Shown here piece after piece: positions 42,766 to 53,044 of a DNA stretch of 64,000 bases (its first letter is position 1; every line of letters starts with the position of its first letter). This DNA comes from Erwinia billingiae Eb661. Its GTDB lineage: Bacteria; Pseudomonadota; Gammaproteobacteria; Enterobacterales; Enterobacteriaceae. The notes under the pieces are model-generated. The model was not told where the DNA came from. It saw only the letters and a list, made by a program, of their open reading frames with translations, and did not search any database. Location of the stretch: NCBI RefSeq assembly GCF_000196615.1, contig NC_014306.1, forward strand, positions 4,960,001 through 5,024,000. The letters run 5' to 3'. The position numbers were made by a program, and so were the translations under genes.

Positions 42766-43277
42766 TGCTAAAGGGAGATGTATATGTCAGCGGCAACTAT
42801 GAGTACCTGATGGAGTGTGAAAGAAACCAGGGAAAGCATGAGTTAGAGACAGCATTAAAGGACTTCAAAATATACTGGTCAACCCCCGGTTTCCATTTGA
42901 GTTTTGGCAAGGATAGCCATTTCACCCGCCCTTATCATCCAGCCCCTGGTATTCTGGCTTGCTCAATTCGAAAAGCGCATGTCAGGCCAGCTATCTTTAC
43001 AACTCTATTTGGACAAAATGGTTCTGAAGCCAAATGGAATCTTCAAAAAATCCCGCGCACCGCAACCAGTAACACCTACCTGATTTACGCAGTCAACAGC
43101 AACAGGGATGCTTTGGTGATGGCACTCCTCCATGACGCTCATTACCAAACGCAGTCAAATGATCTTATGGAAGGGTTCATGGAAACGGCGGATAACTGGT
43201 TTTGTGATATGCGCGTCAAACCCCTCTCGGTTGCAGCTCAGGATTCTATCTGGTCTGTCCATATCTGGAAAAAATAA
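42762..43277 (+). CDS. YafO-like toxin (putative mRNA interferase)
   Basis: 171-residue protein whose middle follows the YafO family pattern: an FGKDSHFTRP block (YafO FGRD...WP), IRKAHVRPA (YafO VAHIHLA), then RTATSNTYLIYAVNSNRDAL VMALLHDAHYQ (continuous; YafO RTNDEAHLVYCQG...LLIAILKPEPH) and a helical ME..ADNWF near the end. YafO is a ribosome-dependent endoribonuclease of a type II system. The similarity is by eye and moderate; the N-terminal 30 residues and the tail are extra relative to YafO. It is followed by a terminator. Confidence 0.6.
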   Translation: MMLKGDVYVSGNYEYLMECERNQGKHELETALKDFKIYWSTPGFHLSFGKDSHFTRPYHPAPGILACSIRKAHVRPAIFTTLFGQNGSEAKWNLQKIPRTATSNTYLIYAVNSNRDALVMALLHDAHYQTQSNDLMEGFMETADNWFCDMRVKPLSVAAQDSIWSVHIWKK

Positions 43278-43295
43278 CCCAACCCCCAGAAACAC

Positions 43296-43320
43296 AAAAC
43301 CCGCCAGATGGCGGGTTTTT
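43296..43320. terminator. Terminator between the YafO-like gene and the NadS-like gene
   Basis: AAAACCCGCC, loop AGAT, GGCGGGTTTT plus a further T. It has A- and T-runs on both sides and so can serve both convergent genes. Confidence 0.88.
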
Positions 43321-43324
43321 CGGA

Positions 43325-43618
43325 TTATCCCAGCAGTTCTCTGCTGAGACAGGGATTAAATTGTATCAACTGCATCAACTTTTGAGCGCTGCGCGACGGT
43401 TTCGTCCGCTTGGCTTCCCAACTCTTAACCGATGAAACGCTCACGCCCAATGCCAGGGCAAATTCGTCAATTTCCATGCCGGTGATTTCCCTGATGCGTT
43501 TTGGTTCGGGTATCGATACTTCACCCTTTAATGCGGGAGCGGCCTGGATAACTTCACGCGTTAAGACAATATGTTCGAGGCTTGATAACAACTCTCCCAT
43601 TGGGTCTTTCAATTCCAT
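43325..43618 (-). CDS. NadS/HigA-like XRE-family antitoxin, orphan
   Basis: 97-residue helix-turn-helix protein. MGELLSSLEHIVLTREVIQ is followed by IREITGMEIDEFALALGVSV SSVKSWEAKRTKPSRSAQKL (continuous) and LIQFNPCLSRELLG, matching the NadS group of HigA-type antitoxins. Such genes normally follow a RelE/HigB-like toxin gene, but nothing coding for one is seen upstream (43619-44130) and the downstream side is a terminator. A perfect palindrome 45 bp upstream is a likely autoregulatory site. It may also have a regulatory role unrelated to a toxin. Confidence 0.78.
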   Translation of the reverse strand: MELKDPMGELLSSLEHIVLTREVIQAAPALKGEVSIPEPKRIREITGMEIDEFALALGVSVSSVKSWEAKRTKPSRSAQKLMQLIQFNPCLSRELLG

Positions 43619-43663
43619 AATTCTCTCCTCATAAAAATCACAAATGTGAACGGCCAGAGGGTA

Positions 43664-43682
43664 AAGAACCTGATTCTCAGGT
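43664..43682. promoter_or_regulatory. Perfect palindrome upstream of NadS-like gene
   Basis: GAACCTGATTCTCAGGTTC: two 8-bp arms around a 3-nt spacer, 45 bp before the antitoxin start. The form fits an operator for an XRE/HigA-type repressor. Confidence 0.6.
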
Positions 43683-44002
43683 TCAGAATGCTGGCTACAA
43701 CAGCCGCTGGGGTGGCTCAGAGAGGTTGCTCAGAGAGACAGCGCAGGGAAACGCCAGGATCATAAGTATTAGATCAAATCCTGGGATTTACGTCATATTT
43801 TTAGACTATATTTCACTCTTGCTTTTGGCTGCGCCGAAACGGAACAAAGCTGCACCATCGCAGCGCAGATGGCCGCATTAGTGGTCGGTAAATGTTAACG
43901 GCTTTGACTCTGCCCGGCGTTTCGCCGCCGGAACAAAAATCTGCGCCATGTTTAAATCCTCCCAATTTCAATCAATTAGCGCGACGTGGCTCACAAATTA
44001 AT

Positions 44003-44023
44003 GAACCAATAAAAAATTGGTTC
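44003..44023. promoter_or_regulatory. Candidate GntR operator, GAACCAAT-N5-ATTGGTTC
   Basis: Perfect 8-bp inverted repeat with an AAAAA spacer, about 108 bp before the GntR start. GAACCAAT occurs again at 44122-44129, directly before that ATG, as expected for an autoregulated FadR-type gene. Confidence 0.5.
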
Positions 44024-44130
44024 GGTTCTTGCCTACTTTAAAGAAAGAGAGACTGTGCAAACTATCACCAATTGTGATGGTAAGCGCCGATAACCGCCCT
44101 TTTTCTGATGAGTAAACAAGCGAACCAATT

Positions 44131-44846
44131 ATGGGTGACACGCCAGAAACCGCCGTTAACTCCAGCTCCGCGCTGGAAAAGCTTCGCCAGCTGCTGCAAC
44201 AGCACGAGGCGCAACCTGACCTGCCGCTACCCACCGAACGCGAGCTGGCAGAACGCTTTGTCGTCGGCCGCCGGGAAATTCGCCGGGCGCTGGATGTGCT
44301 GGAAGAAGAAGGCCGGATCTGGCGCAAACAGGGTAAAGGCACCTTTGTTGGCCCGGCCGCGCCGGTGCAGCCGCTGGTGCTACAGGATCTGCCGCAGCAA
44401 TCCAATCTGCTGGAGGTGATGGAGGCGCGCGTGCAGCTGGAGCCGGGCCTGGCGCGGATGGCAGCGCTGCGGGCGACCCATGAACAGATTGCGCTGCTGA
44501 AACGCCTGCTGGAAAGAATGCAGAGCATCACGCTCGGCGACGGCGATCAGCATGAACTGTGGGACAGCGCCTTTCACCGCGCCATCGCGGAAGCGGCGGG
44601 GAACCGGCTGATGCTCGGCCTGTTTGATGCCATTGATGCGGTGCGCCGCGAGCCCAGCTGGCAGCATCTGCGCGAGCTGGCCCGCACCCAGGATCGCCTC
44701 AACAACTATGACGACCATCATCAACGCCTGGTGCAGCACATTGCCGCCCGTCAGCCGCGTGAAGCGGCAGCGGCGATGCGCGAGCACCTGCTGGCCCTGC
44801 AACAGGCGCTGATTGAAGCCATCAGCAGCGGCGACGAGGAGCAACC

Positions 44847-44850
<4 letters not shown>
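44131..44850 (+). CDS. FadR-type GntR regulator of the peptide transport operon
   Basis: 239-residue regulator. The winged helix near residues 15-75 (LPLPTERELAERFVVGRREI RRALDVLEEEGRIWRKQGKG continuous) precedes an FCD domain (LLEVMEARVQLEPGLARMAA, HELWDSAFHRAIAEAAGNRL, HHQRLVQHIAARQP). It is the first gene of a seven-gene operon and overlaps the next gene by 4 bp, so it is probably an autoregulated repressor or activator of the importer. The inducer is unknown, perhaps a gamma-glutamyl compound. Confidence 0.86.
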
Positions 44851-45847
<997 letters not shown>

Positions 45848-45851
<4 letters not shown>

Positions 45852-46936
45852 GTACGCCAATTCTGGAATGCAGCGACCTGAGCAAAACCTTTGCCGGTCC
45901 ATCGCGCCTGTTTAAGCGCAATCCGCAGGTCACCGCCGTCGATCGTATTTCGCTGAAGGTGATGCCAGGCGAGACGCTGGCGGTAGTGGGCGAGTCCGGC
46001 TCTGGCAAGTCCACGCTGGGCCGGCTGCTGCTACGCCTGCTGTCACCGACCCAGGGCAAGGTGTTTTATCAGGGCGAAGACATTACCCAGGCCAGCGGCG
46101 CGCGCCTGAATCAGCTGCGCCGCGAGCTGCAGATTATCTTCCAGGACCCGTTTGCCTCGCTCAATCCGCGCATGAACGTCGAAAGCATTGTCGGCGAGCC
46201 GCTGTGGCTGCATGAATCGCTCTCCAGCAGCCAACGTCAGGAAAAAGTGGCCGATCTGCTGCAAACGGTCGGCCTGCCGGCGGCCTGGTCCCGCCGCTAT
46301 CCACACGAATTCTCCGGCGGCCAGCGTCAGCGTATCGGCATCGCCCGCGCGCTGGCTTCCGGTCCCAAACTGCTGCTGGGCGATGAGCCGGTTTCCGCGC
46401 TGGACGTGTCGGTGCAGGCGCAGGTGGTCAATCTGCTGGAGAACCTGAAGCAGCAGTTCGGCCTGACGATGATTATCGTGGCGCACGGCCTGGCGGTGAT
46501 CCGCCATATGAGCGACCGCGTGGCGGTGATGTACCTCGGGCAGATTGTGGAGCTGGCAACGGTGGACGAGATTTTTGATGCGCCGCTGCATCCCTATACC
46601 CAGGCGCTGATCGCCTCCGCACCGCAGCTTCAGCCGGGCGTCAGTCGCCCGATCCCGATGCTGCAGGGCGATCTCCCCAATCCGGCCGATCCGCCCTCCG
46701 GCTGCCGTTTTCACACCCGTTGCCCGCACGTTAGCGACGAGTGTCGGCTGGTTGAGCCGATTCACCAGGTTTTACCGGGCGGCCGCCAGATCGCCTGCCA
46801 TCGCTGGCAGGAGATCAACCGCGACCGCAGCGTAATCACGATTGCTCCACCTTCTTCCGCCTTTTTACGGCGTCGTGCGCTGTTTGAACAAGCGGTTAAA
46901 CACCATTCAATCCCCTCTGGAGAAGTGACGCGATGA
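45848..46936 (+). CDS. Oligopeptide-type ABC transporter ATPase (DppF-like)
   Basis: 362-residue second ATPase: Walker [30 protein letters not shown], signature [15 protein letters not shown], Walker [13 protein letters not shown] and the C-terminal [14 protein letters not shown]. The last 40 residues after the usual end ([20 protein letters not shown] and on) are an extra tail not typical of DppF. It overlaps both neighbours by 4 bp. Confidence 0.92.
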
Positions 46937-48447
46937 AAGTACGCCACACGTTGTTGACCGCTTTTGGCGGCCTGATGCTGCTGGGCAGCCTGCAGGCTCA
47001 GGCAGAAAGCACCCTGCGCATTGGCCTGGGCGCCGATCCGGATATGCTCGATCCGCATCTGGCCCGCACCTACTACGGCCGTTTTGTCTTTGCGGCGATG
47101 TGCGACCGTCTGGTGGACGTCGATGAAAATCTGAAGGTGGTGCCAGGCCTGGCGACCGACTGGAAATGGAGCGAAGACGGCAAAACGCTGACCATGAATC
47201 TGCGTCAGGGCGTGACGTTCCAGGACGGCGAGACGTTTGATGCAGACGCGGTGAAATTCAATATCGACCGCGCGCTGACGCTGCCGGGATCGCTGCGTAA
47301 GAGCGAAATCTCTTCGATTGAGTCGGTAGAAGTGGCGTCGCCGTCCCAGGTGATTTTCCACCTGAAAACCGCCGATGCCGCCCTGCTCAGCCAGCTGACC
47401 GACCGCGCCGGCGCGATGCTGGCCCCGAAAGCCGCCGCCAAACCGGACTTCGCCACCCATCCGGTCTGTTCCGGCCCGTATCAGTTTGTCAGCCGCGTGC
47501 AGCAGGACCGTATCGTGCTGAAGCGTTTTGAAAATTACTGGAATAAAGCCGCTTACCACTTCGATAAGGTGGTGTTCCTGCCGATCCCGGATGACTCGGT
47601 GCGCCTGGCTAACCTGCGCTCTGGCGACCTCGATCTGACCGAAGGCATCGCCGCCAGCGATGTGAAGACCGTTGAAGCCGACAGCAAGCTGGCCCTCGCC
47701 AAAACCACCGGCCTCGGCTATCAGGGCATTACTTTTAACATCGCCAACGGCAAGGTCGATCCGGCCAACCCGTTCGCCAAAGATGCCCGCGTGCGTGAAG
47801 CCTTCTCACTGGCTATCGATCGCGATGCGCTAAATCAGGTGGCGTTTGAAGGCGTATATACCCCGGCCAATCAGGCGTTTTCCCCGGTCAGTCCCTATCA
47901 CGTCAAACTGCCGATCGCCCCGCGTGATGTGGAAAAAGCCAGGGCCCTGCTGGCCGCCGCGGGCGTGAAAACGCCGGTTAACGTCACGCTGCTGGTCACC
48001 AATAACCCCACCTCTCAGCAGGTCGGTCAGGTGATCCAGGCGATGGTTAGCGAGGCGGGCTTTAACGTCAATCTGCAAATGAGCGAGTTCGCTTCCCTGC
48101 TGGATCGTCAGCAGCGCGGAGACTATCAGCTCAGCCTGTCTGGCTGGTCGGGTCGTCCCGATCCGGACGGCAGCATCTTCTCGTTTATCAACAGCAAAGG
48201 CACCCTCAACGACGGTCGTTACAGTAATCCGCAGGTGGACAGCTGGCTGACCGAAGCCCGCCAGACCAACGATCAGGCCACCCGCCAGGCGCTGTATGAC
48301 AAGGTGGTGAAGCAGCTACAAACCGATGTGCCGATTGCCTATCTCTACTTTGAGCCGCGCATTTTTGGCATGAACAAGAAACTGCAGGGCTTTAAGGCCT
48401 GGCCGGACGGGCTGGTACGCCTGGCTGGCGTGAAGATGGCCCCGTAA
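46933..48447 (+). CDS. Periplasmic peptide-binding protein (DppA/GsiB family)
   Basis: 504-residue family-5 solute-binding protein. The signal peptide [20 protein letters not shown] ends QAQAES. The mature part has LRIGLGADPDMLDPHLARTY, WKWSEDGKTLTMNLRQGVTF QDGETFDADAVKFNIDRALT (continuous) and GWSGRPDPDGSIFSF. It resembles the glutathione-binding GsiB more than DppA in general form. A gamma-glutamyl peptide ligand would suit the downstream enzyme, but that is inference. Confidence 0.9.
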   Translation: MKVRHTLLTAFGGLMLLGSLQAQAESTLRIGLGADPDMLDPHLARTYYGRFVFAAMCDRLVDVDENLKVVPGLATDWKWSEDGKTLTMNLRQGVTFQDGETFDADAVKFNIDRALTLPGSLRKSEISSIESVEVASPSQVIFHLKTADAALLSQLTDRAGAMLAPKAAAKPDFATHPVCSGPYQFVSRVQQDRIVLKRFENYWNKAAYHFDKVVFLPIPDDSVRLANLRSGDLDLTEGIAASDVKTVEADSKLALAKTTGLGYQGITFNIANGKVDPANPFAKDARVREAFSLAIDRDALNQVAFEGVYTPANQAFSPVSPYHVKLPIAPRDVEKARALLAAAGVKTPVNVTLLVTNNPTSQQVGQVIQAMVSEAGFNVNLQMSEFASLLDRQQRGDYQLSLSGWSGRPDPDGSIFSFINSKGTLNDGRYSNPQVDSWLTEARQTNDQATRQALYDKVVKQLQTDVPIAYLYFEPRIFGMNKKLQGFKAWPDGLVRLAGVKMAP

Positions 48448-48461
48448 GCCGGAGAGCGACA

Positions 48462-49403
48462 ATGCTGGAATTGATCTGTAAACGCCTGCTGCTGGCGATC
48501 CCGACGCTGTTCCTGGTGAGCATTATGGTGTTCTCGTTGCAGAAACTGCTGCCGGGCGACCCGGTGCTGGCGATGGCGGGCGAAGAGCGCGATCCGGCGG
48601 TGATTGCCCAACTGCGCGAGCAGTATCACCTGAACGATCCGCTGCCCACGCAGTACCTCTACTGGCTGGGCAATGCGCTGCGCGGTGATCTCGGCACCTC
48701 GTTACGTACCCAGGAGCCGGTCACCGCACTGATTGCCAGCAAGCTGCCGGTGACGCTGGAGCTGTCGCTGCTGGCGATGATTGTGGCGCTGGTGGTCGGC
48801 ATCAGCATGGGGATTATTGCCGCGGTGCGCAAAAACAGCTGGGTTGATCACACCACCAACTTTGTCGCGCTTTCGGGCATCTCGGTGCCGCACTTCTGGC
48901 TGGGCATCCTGCTGATTTTGCTGTTTTCGGTGCATCTTCAGTGGCTGCCCGCCTCGGGCTATGTCTCGCTCAGCGAGAGCCTGTCGCAGAACCTGAAAAC
49001 CCTGCTGCTACCGGCGCTGGTGCTGGGCACCGGGCTGGCGGCGACGCTGATGCGCCACACCCGCGCCTCGATGATTGCGGTGCTGAAGGCGGATTATATC
49101 CGCACCGCCCGAGCGAAAGGCCTGCTGCCCAACAAAGTGATCCTCAAGCACGCCTTTCGCAATGCGCTGGTGCCGGTGATCACCCTGACCACCCTGCTGT
49201 TTGGCGAACTGCTGGGCGGCGCGGTGCTGACCGAGCAGGTATTCACCCTGCCGGGCTTCGGCAAAATGATCGTTGATGCGGTGTTCAACCGGGATTACGC
49301 CGTGGTTCAGGGCGTGGTGCTGGTGGTGGCGATAGGCTTTCTGCTGCTCAACCTGCTGGCGGACGTGCTCTACGTGCTGATTAACCCGAAAATGCGAGGC
49401 TGA
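48462..49403 (+). CDS. Peptide ABC transporter permease (DppB/GsiC-like)
   Basis: 313-residue permease with six membrane segments. RLLLAIPTLFLVSIMVFSLQ at the N-terminus, then LRGDLGTSLRTQEPVTALIA, and the cytoplasmic EAA loop YIRTARAKGLLPNKVILKHA FRNALVPVITL (continuous). ATG 48462 has GGAGAG upstream, 14 bp after the binding-protein gene. It pairs with the next permease. Confidence 0.93.
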   Translation: MLELICKRLLLAIPTLFLVSIMVFSLQKLLPGDPVLAMAGEERDPAVIAQLREQYHLNDPLPTQYLYWLGNALRGDLGTSLRTQEPVTALIASKLPVTLELSLLAMIVALVVGISMGIIAAVRKNSWVDHTTNFVALSGISVPHFWLGILLILLFSVHLQWLPASGYVSLSESLSQNLKTLLLPALVLGTGLAATLMRHTRASMIAVLKADYIRTARAKGLLPNKVILKHAFRNALVPVITLTTLLFGELLGGAVLTEQVFTLPGFGKMIVDAVFNRDYAVVQGVVLVVAIGFLLLNLLADVLYVLINPKMRG

Positions 49404-49405
49404 CG

Positions 49406-50281
49406 ATGAGTGAAGTTCTGGCTGCCGGCAGCGCCGCTGCGCTGCGTAAACCGACCAACCGCGTGCTGAAGAAATTCCTCGGCAATAATAGCGCGGTGAT
49501 TGGCGCGGTGATTGTGATTTTCTTTGTGCTGATCGCCCTGCTTGCGCCCTGGCTGGCGCCCTTTGACCCGACCAAAGCCGATTTTATGGCGGTGCGCAAA
49601 GCCCCGTCGGCCCTGCACTGGTTAGGCACTGACGAGCTGGGACGCGATCTGCTCTCCCGCCTGATTTGGGGCGCGCGGACCTCGCTGCTGGCGGGCTGTA
49701 TCTCGGTGATGATCGCCATTCTGATTGGCGTGCCGCTGGGACTGATTGCCGGTTACTGGCAGGGGATCTGGGATGGGGTGATTTCGCGCTTTATTGAAGC
49801 GCTGCTGGCCTGTCCGTTCCTGATCCTCGCCATCGCGCTGGGCGCATTTCTCGGCCCCAGCCTCGGCAATGCGATGATCGCGATTGGCCTGTCGGCGATG
49901 CCGATTTTTGCCCGCCTGACCCGTGGCCAGGTGATTGCGATCCGCAATGAAGAGTATATCGACGGCGCCCGCGCCATCGGGCTCCCGGACCGCTGGATCG
50001 TGCTGCGGTATGTGTTGCCCAACGTGATGTCGCCGATTCTGGTGCAGGCGACGCTGGCGATTGCCTCGGCCATTATTACCGAAGCCAGCCTGTCGTTCCT
50101 TGGCCTCGGTCAGCAGCCGCCTAACCCGTCCTGGGGCGCGATGCTGAACACCGCCAAAGGCTTCCTGGAGCAGGCTCCGTGGATGTCGATTTTCCCTGGC
50201 CTTGCCATTTTTCTTATCGTGCAGGGCTTCAATCTGCTTGGCGACGGACTGCGCGATGCGCTCGATCCGCGTAACGATTAA
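49406..50281 (+). CDS. Peptide ABC transporter permease (DppC/GsiD-like)
   Basis: 291-residue second permease. N-terminal membrane segment NNSAVIGAVIVIFFVLIALL APWLAPFDP (continuous), the LGTDELGRDLLSRLIWGART motif typical of DppC, and EAA loop YIDGARAIGLPDRWIVLRYV LPNVMSPILVQ (continuous). It begins 2 bp after the stop of the first permease gene. Confidence 0.93.
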   Translation: MSEVLAAGSAAALRKPTNRVLKKFLGNNSAVIGAVIVIFFVLIALLAPWLAPFDPTKADFMAVRKAPSALHWLGTDELGRDLLSRLIWGARTSLLAGCISVMIAILIGVPLGLIAGYWQGIWDGVISRFIEALLACPFLILAIALGAFLGPSLGNAMIAIGLSAMPIFARLTRGQVIAIRNEEYIDGARAIGLPDRWIVLRYVLPNVMSPILVQATLAIASAIITEASLSFLGLGQQPPNPSWGAMLNTAKGFLEQAPWMSIFPGLAIFLIVQGFNLLGDGLRDALDPRND

Positions 50282-50297
50282 TCATTAAGGAACTGCT

Positions 50298-51899
50298 ATG
50301 AGTGGAATCAGTGATTTTAACGTCGGCTACCCGTCCTACCGCGCGCCGATGATGGGCCGCAATGCGGTGGCCGCCTCACAGCCGCTGGCGGCACAGGCGG
50401 GGATCAGGATGCTGCAACTGGGTGGCAACGCGGTGGATGCGGCGATTGCCACCGCCATGGCGCTGACGGTGGTTGAGCCGACCGGCAACGGCATTGGCAG
50501 CGATGCCTTTGCCATTGTCTGGGACGGGAAAAAACTGCATGCGCTGAATGCCTCTGGCCGCGCGCCAGCCGCCTGGTCGCGGGAGACCTTCGCCCATCTT
50601 GCAGCGATGCCGGAAATTGGCTGGGATGCGGTTACCGTGCCGGGCGCGGTGTCCGCCTGGGTTGAGCTGGCGGAGAAGTTTGGCACCCTGCCGCTGACCA
50701 CGCTGGCGCAGCCGGCGATTGAGTATGCGCGCAACGGTTTCCCGGTGTCGCCGCTGATCGGTCATCTTTGGGAGCGCGGCTATAACAAACTGCGCGATCA
50801 GCCGGGTTTCAGCGCCTGTTTTGCGCCGGAAGGCCGTCCGCCGAAAGTCGGTGAGCTGTTCCGTAACCCGGACCAGGCGGACACGCTGGAGAAAATCGCC
50901 GCCACCAACGGCGAGTCGTTCTATCGCGGTGAACTGGCCGAGAAAATTGTCGCCTTTGCCAAAGAACACGGCGCGGCGTTGACGCTGGATGACCTGAAGA
51001 ACCACAAGGCGGACTGGGTTGAGATGCTCTCCCGTCCGTTTGCCGGCGGCTCGGTGCAGGAGTTGCCGCCCAACGGCCAGGGCATCGCCACGCTGATGGC
51101 GCTGGGCATTCTCGAGCAGTGGGATATTGGCCGTTATGAGCCGGATTCGGTGCAGTGGCTGCATCTGTCGATTGAAGCGATGAAGCTGGCGCTGGTGGAT
51201 CTGGAGCGCTATATCGCCGATGAAGATCATATGGAGTTTCCGGCGGACCTGCTGCTGAGCGACGAGTACCTGAAAACCCGTGCGGCGCTGATCGACCCCA
51301 CCCAGGCCGGCGATTTCACCTTCGGCGCGCCGAAGCAGAGCGGAACGGTGTATCTGTCCACCGCCGATGCCAGCGGCATGATGGTCTCCTTTATTCAGTC
51401 GAACTTTATGGGCTTCGGTTCAGGCGTGGTAGTGCCCGGCACCGGTATCAGCCTGCAAAACCGCGGCGCGGGCTTTGTGCTGGACGAGGCGCACCCGAAC
51501 GTGGTGGCCGCCAGCAAACGCGCCTTCCACACCATCATTCCGGCCTTCGCGCTGGATGCGGAAGGTCAGCCGCTGATGTCGTTTGGCGTGATGGGCGGCC
51601 CGATGCAGGCCCAGGGCCATTTGCAGATGGCATTGCGTATCATGCTGGCGAAACAGAATCCGCAGGCGGCGATTGACGCGCCGCGCTGGCGGGTGGTGGA
51701 AGGACGTGAGGTCAGCGTGGAGCCTGCCATGCAGCTGAATACCCTTGCCGCCCTGCGGGCGATGGGCCACAAGATTGTGGTGGAAGATCCGCTGCAGACC
51801 TATAACTTCGGCGGCGCGCAGGCCATCGTCCGCGACCCGCAAGGCTTCTATATTGCCGCCACCGAAAGTCGCAAAGACGGCCAGGCGCTGGTTTACTGA
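50298..51899 (+). CDS. Gamma-glutamyltransferase-family Ntn-hydrolase, cytoplasmic
   Basis: 533-residue member of the gamma-glutamyltranspeptidase family, of the YwrD-like leaderless group. GRNAVAASQPLAAQAGIRML QLGGNAVDAAIATAMALTVV EPTGNGIGSDAFAIVWDGKK (continuous) is the large-subunit core. The autocleavage and nucleophile Thr is expected in QSGTVYLSTADASGMMVSFI, and GVMGGPMQAQGHLQ near the end is conserved. There is no signal peptide, unlike the periplasmic Ggt of E. coli, so its substrate must be imported; the transporter encoded just before fits that. It is the last gene of the operon, with AAGGA before the ATG. Confidence 0.88.
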   Translation: MSGISDFNVGYPSYRAPMMGRNAVAASQPLAAQAGIRMLQLGGNAVDAAIATAMALTVVEPTGNGIGSDAFAIVWDGKKLHALNASGRAPAAWSRETFAHLAAMPEIGWDAVTVPGAVSAWVELAEKFGTLPLTTLAQPAIEYARNGFPVSPLIGHLWERGYNKLRDQPGFSACFAPEGRPPKVGELFRNPDQADTLEKIAATNGESFYRGELAEKIVAFAKEHGAALTLDDLKNHKADWVEMLSRPFAGGSVQELPPNGQGIATLMALGILEQWDIGRYEPDSVQWLHLSIEAMKLALVDLERYIADEDHMEFPADLLLSDEYLKTRAALIDPTQAGDFTFGAPKQSGTVYLSTADASGMMVSFIQSNFMGFGSGVVVPGTGISLQNRGAGFVLDEAHPNVVAASKRAFHTIIPAFALDAEGQPLMSFGVMGGPMQAQGHLQMALRIMLAKQNPQAAIDAPRWRVVEGREVSVEPAMQLNTLAALRAMGHKIVVEDPLQTYNFGGAQAIVRDPQGFYIAATESRKDGQALVY

Positions 51900-51906
51900 G
51901 TCCCCT

Positions 51907-51946
51907 GCCGGAAGTCAGCATTTATTCGCCCTTCCGGCGTTTTTTT
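51907..51946 (+). terminator. Rho-independent terminator of the peptide/GGT operon
   Basis: GCCGGAAG (51907-51914) and CTTCCGGC (51931-51938) pair around a 16-nt loop, followed by G and a run of seven Ts. Confidence 0.82.
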
Positions 51947-52039
51947 CCCTGTCCTCCCCGTCCCTTACGGACTATTCTTAGGTGCGGCGCCTGCCGCCCC
52001 GATAGCTTGCCAGCCCTACAATTACAGGAGTTACTTCCC

Positions 52040-52756
52040 ATGACGACAGGAATCTTTCGCGTCTGCTCGCGTCTGTTAGTGCCTTTTATGGCACTGGTTC
52101 TGGTCTTTCAACTGACTGGTTGCGGCGATAAAGAAGCCGACCAGCGTAAAGCCTTCATCGATTTCCTGCAGAACACCGTGATGCGCAGCGGCGAACATTT
52201 GCCGAGCCTGAGCGAAGATCAGAAGCAGAAATTCGGCAATTACGTCAGCGATTACGCCATCATTTATGGTTTCTCACAGCAGGTTAACCGCGCGGTGGAT
52301 TCCGGTATGAAGCCGGTGGTGGATGAGCTTTCCGCCATTCGCACGCCACAGGATTACCTGACGCGCCGTGATTCGCTGCGCCAGGCCAGTGGTTCTCTGG
52401 GCGTGCTGACTCAGCAAATTCAGGCGGCCAAAACCCAGGCCGACAGCAGCAAGGCCGCGCTGAAGCAGCCGGAAGAGCTGAAAACGGTGTATGACAACGT
52501 CTACAACAAAGTGGTGACCCAGCCGGCCAACGCATTGCAGCCGCTGTTACCGGCCTTGCAGACGCTGAGCCAGGATGCGGTACAGACCGGTGACTTCCTG
52601 CAGCAGCAGGGCAGCAAAGTGACCTTTAACGGTCCGGCTATCCAGTTCCCAACGCAGCAGCAAGCCGAGCAGTACAACACGCTGATGCAAAACCTGTCTT
52701 CGAACGCTCAGGTGCTCGGTCAGGCGCAAAGTGCCATGCAAGGCGGTTTCCAGTAA
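52040..52756 (+). CDS. yiaF: YiaF, DUF3053-family lipoprotein
   Basis: 238-residue lipoprotein of unknown function (E. coli YiaF 236). A signal peptide with lipobox LTGC is followed by GDKEADQRKAFIDFLQNTVM RSGEHLPSLSEDQKQKFGNY (continuous), VSDYAIIYGFSQQVN and IQFPTQQQAEQYN, matching YiaF throughout. The start at 52040 has AGGAG nine bases upstream; an in-frame start at 52007 is not needed. It is expected in the inner or outer membrane facing the periplasm. Confidence 0.93.
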   Translation: MTTGIFRVCSRLLVPFMALVLVFQLTGCGDKEADQRKAFIDFLQNTVMRSGEHLPSLSEDQKQKFGNYVSDYAIIYGFSQQVNRAVDSGMKPVVDELSAIRTPQDYLTRRDSLRQASGSLGVLTQQIQAAKTQADSSKAALKQPEELKTVYDNVYNKVVTQPANALQPLLPALQTLSQDAVQTGDFLQQQGSKVTFNGPAIQFPTQQQAEQYNTLMQNLSSNAQVLGQAQSAMQGGFQ

Positions 52757-52785
52757 GCCGCCCGGCTTAACGGCGATCGCTTTCC

Positions 52786-52814
52786 TTAACGGGCGGACGT
52801 GCTCCGCCCGTTAA
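52786..52814 (+). terminator. Hairpin after yiaF
   Basis: TTAACGGGCGGA (52786-52797) and TCCGCCCGTTAA (52803-52814) pair perfectly around CGTGC. The tail AATTTC is only weakly T-rich, so termination may be partial. Confidence 0.65.
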
Positions 52815-53044
52815 AATTTCTGCTTACCTCTATCGGTTTTTCCCTTCGCGCATTCTCCTGAATCGTAAACTTGTGGTACGGATTGACTGATTTTTCAGAA
52901 CGCTATCAGTCCATTTTTACGATGGGTGTCAATGATTCGAGTTTAGAACCGGGATAGTCTTTTTCTCGATAAGTGAAATGGAATTTCAGCCTGGTCCTGC
53001 GCCTGATGCAGCCGAACGGGTGTGGATAAGGGCAGGGATTGATT

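Larger units (their letters stand above)
43619..44130. promoter_or_regulatory. 512-bp region between NadS-like gene and GntR operon
   Basis: No gene is supported. It holds a 19-bp palindrome (43664-43682), a direct repeat GCTCAGAGAG at 43713-43722 and 43726-43735, and near its right end an inverted repeat of GAACCAAT (44003-44023) with a third copy at 44122-44129. The absence of a toxin gene next to the NadS-like gene suggests loss of DNA here. Confidence 0.45.

Noticed and set aside
43713..43735. Direct repeat GCTCAGAGAG as a possible iteron or CRISPR-like unit
   Set aside because: Only two copies and no further periodicity, so it is recorded only as part of the intergenic region.
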